This document shows, piece after piece, positions 60,845 to 64,000 of a stretch of DNA of 64,000 nt. Every line of letters starts with the position of its first letter. Positions within the stretch are counted from its first letter, which is position 1. Under the pieces are notes generated by a model. The model worked only from the letters and a program-made list of their open reading frames with translations. It was not told where the DNA came from and made no database searches. This DNA comes from Antedon mediterranea. Lineage: Eukaryota; Echinodermata; Crinoidea; Comatulida; Antedonidae. The stretch spans positions 17,243,001-17,307,000 of the forward strand of contig NC_092673.1 of assembly GCF_964355755.1 (NCBI RefSeq). The letters run 5' to 3'. A program made the position numbers and the translations under genes.

Positions 60845-63800
60845 TGCTTTATGATCCATTTATTAATAGACTAAAATGCACTGCTTCCTCAGGGCTGTTA
60901 GTCAGGGTATTTGTGTGGGGTATTGTACTACCTTACTTTATGATCCATTTATTAATAGACTAAAATGCACTGCTTCCCCAGGGCTGTTAGACAGGGTATT
61001 TGTGTGGGGTATTGTACTACCTTACTTTATGATCCATTTATTAATAGACTAAAATGCACTGCTTCCTCAGGGCTGTTAGTCAGGGTATTTGTGTGGGGTA
61101 TTGTACTACCTTACTTTATGATCCATTTATTAATAGACTAAAATGCACTGCTTCCCCAGGGCTGTTAGTCAGGGTATTTGTGTGGGGTATTGTACTACCT
61201 TACTTTATGATCCATTTATTAATAGACTAAAATGCACTGCTTCCCCAGGGCTGTTAGTCAGGGTATTTGTGTGGGGTATTGTACTACCTTACTTTATGAT
61301 CCATTTATTAATAGACTAAAATGCACTGCTTCCCCAGGGCTGTTAGTCAGGGTATTTGTGTGGGGTATTGTACTACATTACTTTATGATCCATTTATTAA
61401 TAGACTAAAATGCACTGCTTCCCCAGGGCTGTTAGTCAGGGTATTTGTGTGGGGTATTGTACTACCTTACTTTATGATCCATTTATTAATAGACTAAAAT
61501 GCACTGCTTCCCCAGGGCTGTTAGTCAGGGTATTTGTGTGGGGTATTGTACTACCTTACTTTATGATCCATTTATTAATAGACTAAAATGCACTGCTTCC
61601 CCAGGGCTGTTAGTCAGGGTACTTGTGTGGGGTATTGTACTACCTTACTTTATGATCCATTTATTAATAGACTAAAATGCACTGCTTCCTCAGGGCTGTT
61701 AGTCAGGGTATTTGTGTGGGGTATTGTACTACCTTACTTTATGATCCATTTATTAATAGACTAAAATGCACTGCTTCCCCAGGGCTGTTAGTCAGGGTAT
61801 TTGTGTGGGGTATTGTACTACCTTACTTTATGATCCATTTATTAATAGACTAAAATGCACTGCTTCCCCATGGCTGTTAGTCAAGGGTACTTGTGTGGGG
61901 TATTGTACTACCTTACTTTATGATCCATTTATTAATAGACTAAAATGCACTGCTTCCCCAGGGCTGTTAGTCAGGGTACTTGTGTGGGGTATTGTACTAC
62001 CTTACTTTATGATCCATTTATTAATAGACTAAAATGCACTGCTTCCCCAGGGCTGTTAGTCAGGGTATTTGTGTGGGGTATTGTACTACCTTACTTTATG
62101 ATCCATTTATTAATAGACTAAAATGCACTGCTTCCCCAGGGCTGTTAGTCAGGGTATTTGTGTGGGGTATTGTACTACCTTACTTTATGATCCATTTATT
62201 AACAGACTAAAATGCACTGCTTCCCCAGGGCTGTTAGTCAGGGTATTTGTGTGGGGTATTGTACTACCTTACTTTATGATCCATTTATTAATAGACTAAA
62301 ATGCACTGCTTCTCCAGGGCTGTTAGTCAGGGTATTTGTGTGGGGTATTGTACTACCTTTACTTTATGATCCATTTATTAATAGACTAAAATGCACTGCT
62401 TCCCCAGGGCTGTTAGTCAGGGTATTTGTGTGGGGTATTGTACTACCTTACTTTATGATCCATTTATTAATAGACTAAAATGCACTGCTTCCCCCAGGGC
62501 TGTTAGTCAGGGTATTTGTGTGGGGTATTGTACTACCTTACTTTATGATCCATTTATTAATAGACTAAAATGCACTGCTTCCCCAGGGCTGTTAGACACA
62601 GGGCATTTGTGTGGGGTATTGTACTACCTTACTTTATGATCCATTTATTAATAGACTAAAATGCACTGCTTCCCAGCAGGGCTGTTAGTCAGGGTATTTG
62701 TGTGGGGTATTGTACTACCTTACTTTATGATCCATTTATTAATAGACTAAAATGTACTGCTTCCCCAGGGCTGTTAGTCAGGGTATTTGTGTGGGGTATT
62801 GTACTACCTTACTTTATGATCCATTTATTAATAGACTAAAATGTACTGCTTCCCCAGGGCTGTTAGTCAGGGTATTTGTGTGGGGTATTGTACTACCTTA
62901 CTTTATGATCCATTTATTAATAGACTAAAATGCACTGCTTCCCCAGGGCTGTTAGTCAAGGTATTTGTGTGGGGTATTGTACTACCTTACTTTATGATCC
63001 ATTTATTAATAGACTAAAATGCACTGCTTCCCCAGGGTTGTTAGTCAGGGTATTTGTGTGGGGTATTGTACTACCTTACTTTATGATCCATTTATTAATA
63101 GACTAAAATGCACTGCTTCCCAGCAGGGCTGTTAGTCAGGGTATTTGTGTGGGGTATTGTACTACCTTACTTTATGATCCATTTATTAATAGACTAAAAT
63201 GTACTGCTTCCCCAGGGCTGTTAGTCAGGGTATTTGTGTGGGGTATTGTACTACCTTACTTTATGATCCATTTATTAATAGACTAAAATGTACTGCTTCC
63301 CCAGGGCTGTTAGTCAGGGTATTTGTGTGGGGTATTGTACTACCTTACTTTATGATCCATTTATTAATAGACTAAAATGCACTGCTTCCCCAGGGCTGTT
63401 AGTCAGGGTATTTGTGTGGGGTATTGTACTACTGTACCTTACTTTATGGTCCATTTATTAATAGACTAAAATGAATTGCTTCCCAGCAAGGCTGTTAGTC
63501 AGGGTATTTGTGTGTGGTATTGTACTACCTTACTTTATGATCCATTTATTAATAGACTAAAATGCACTGCTTCCCCAGGGCTGTTAGTCAGGGTATTTGT
63601 GTGGGGTATTGTACTACCTTACTTTATGATCCATTTATTAATAGACTAAAATGTACTGCTTCCCCAGGGCTGTTAGTCAGGGTATTTGTGTGGGGTATTG
63701 TACTACCTTACTTTATGATCCATTTATTAATAGACTAAAATGTACTGCTTCCCCAGGGCTGTTAGTCAGGGTATTTGTGTGGGGTATTGTACTACCTTAC

Positions 63801-64000
63801 TTTATGATCCATTTATTAATAGACTAAAATGCACTGCTTCCACAAGGCTGTTAGACAGGGTATTTGTGTGGGGTATTGTACTACCTTACTTTATGATCCA
63901 TTTATTAATAGATTAAAATGCACTGCTTCCCCAGGGCTGTTAGTCAGGGTATTTGTGTGGGGTATTGTACTACCTTACTTTATGATCCATTTATTAATAA
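60845..64000. repeat. 89 bp satellite, about 35 copies, runs off the window
   Basis: Unit: TATGATCCATTTATTAATAG, ACTAAAATGCACTGCTTCCC, CAGGGCTGTTAGTCAGGGTA, TTTGTGTGGGGTATTGTACT, ACCTTACTT. Variants (TGTACTGC; CCCAGCAGG; GTTAGACAGG) recur in blocks: the order at 62630-62930 is repeated at 63090-63400 and, in part, 63470-63830, so several units were copied together. The open frames of 82-88 codons are by-products. Confidence 0.95.

Noticed and set aside
61766-62639. 82-88 codon frames in the 89 bp satellite
   Set aside because: Generated by the repeat; no conserved protein features.

Overview
The window is a piece of an AT-rich animal genome. Genes are split into many short exons with GT-AG introns, and the space between exons is packed with retrotransposons, DNA transposons, foldback elements and satellites. 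Two DIRS-type tyrosine-recombinase retrotransposons, non-LTR elements of Rex1/CR1 type, a foldback element with repeat-built arms and many Roc-COR/death-fold exons suggest a marine invertebrate deuterostome, perhaps an echinoderm. That placement is inference; nothing here identifies the species.

Host genes, all on the + strand and read as a tandem paralogue array. (1) Positions 94-11326 hold the 3' part of a gene for a Roc-COR GTPase with a cysteine-rich segment, a death effector domain (DED) and a short conserved tail. Sixteen exons join in one open frame of 864 visible codons; the P-loop lies upstream of the window. (2) Positions 16530-47806 hold a complete ten-exon gene for a predicted 302-residue ankyrin-repeat protein. 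Its last exon is a near copy of the last exon of gene 1, and its first intron is about 24 kb. (3) At 49.78-49.86 kb a second copy of the gene 2 promoter and first exon marks a third, possibly damaged, member whose body lies beyond the window or is lost. The blocks around 10.6-16.9 kb and 47.1-50.1 kb are diverged copies of each other (last exon, intergenic DNA, next promoter and first exon), which is what tandem gene duplication would leave.

Mobile DNA. Intron 1 of gene 2 contains a degraded minus-strand DIRS (about 17.97-30.38 kb). It is split by a roughly 7 kb terminal-inverted-repeat element (18.14-25.09 kb), which itself holds a foldback element (19.58-21.67 kb). The same intron contains a structurally intact plus-strand DIRS (33.42-38.78 kb) with gag-like, RT/RNase H/methyltransferase-like and tyrosine recombinase frames. 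Elsewhere there are an open 979-codon Rex1-like LINE (53.6-56.8 kb, minus), two LINE 3' fragments, a deleted Harbinger element (57.9-58.8 kb), TTAA-flanked MITEs and other inverted-repeat elements. Insertions at 15.6-16.4 kb and 57.9-58.8 kb can be compared with matching unoccupied sites inside the window.

Tandem arrays: 88 bp units (6.80-7.93 kb), 62 bp (11.54-12.08 kb), 69 bp (12.56-14.84 kb, open in one frame because 69 is divisible by three), 160 bp foldback arms (19.65-20.29 and 21.04-21.60 kb), about 61 bp (47.96-48.35 kb) and 89 bp (60.85 kb to the window end).
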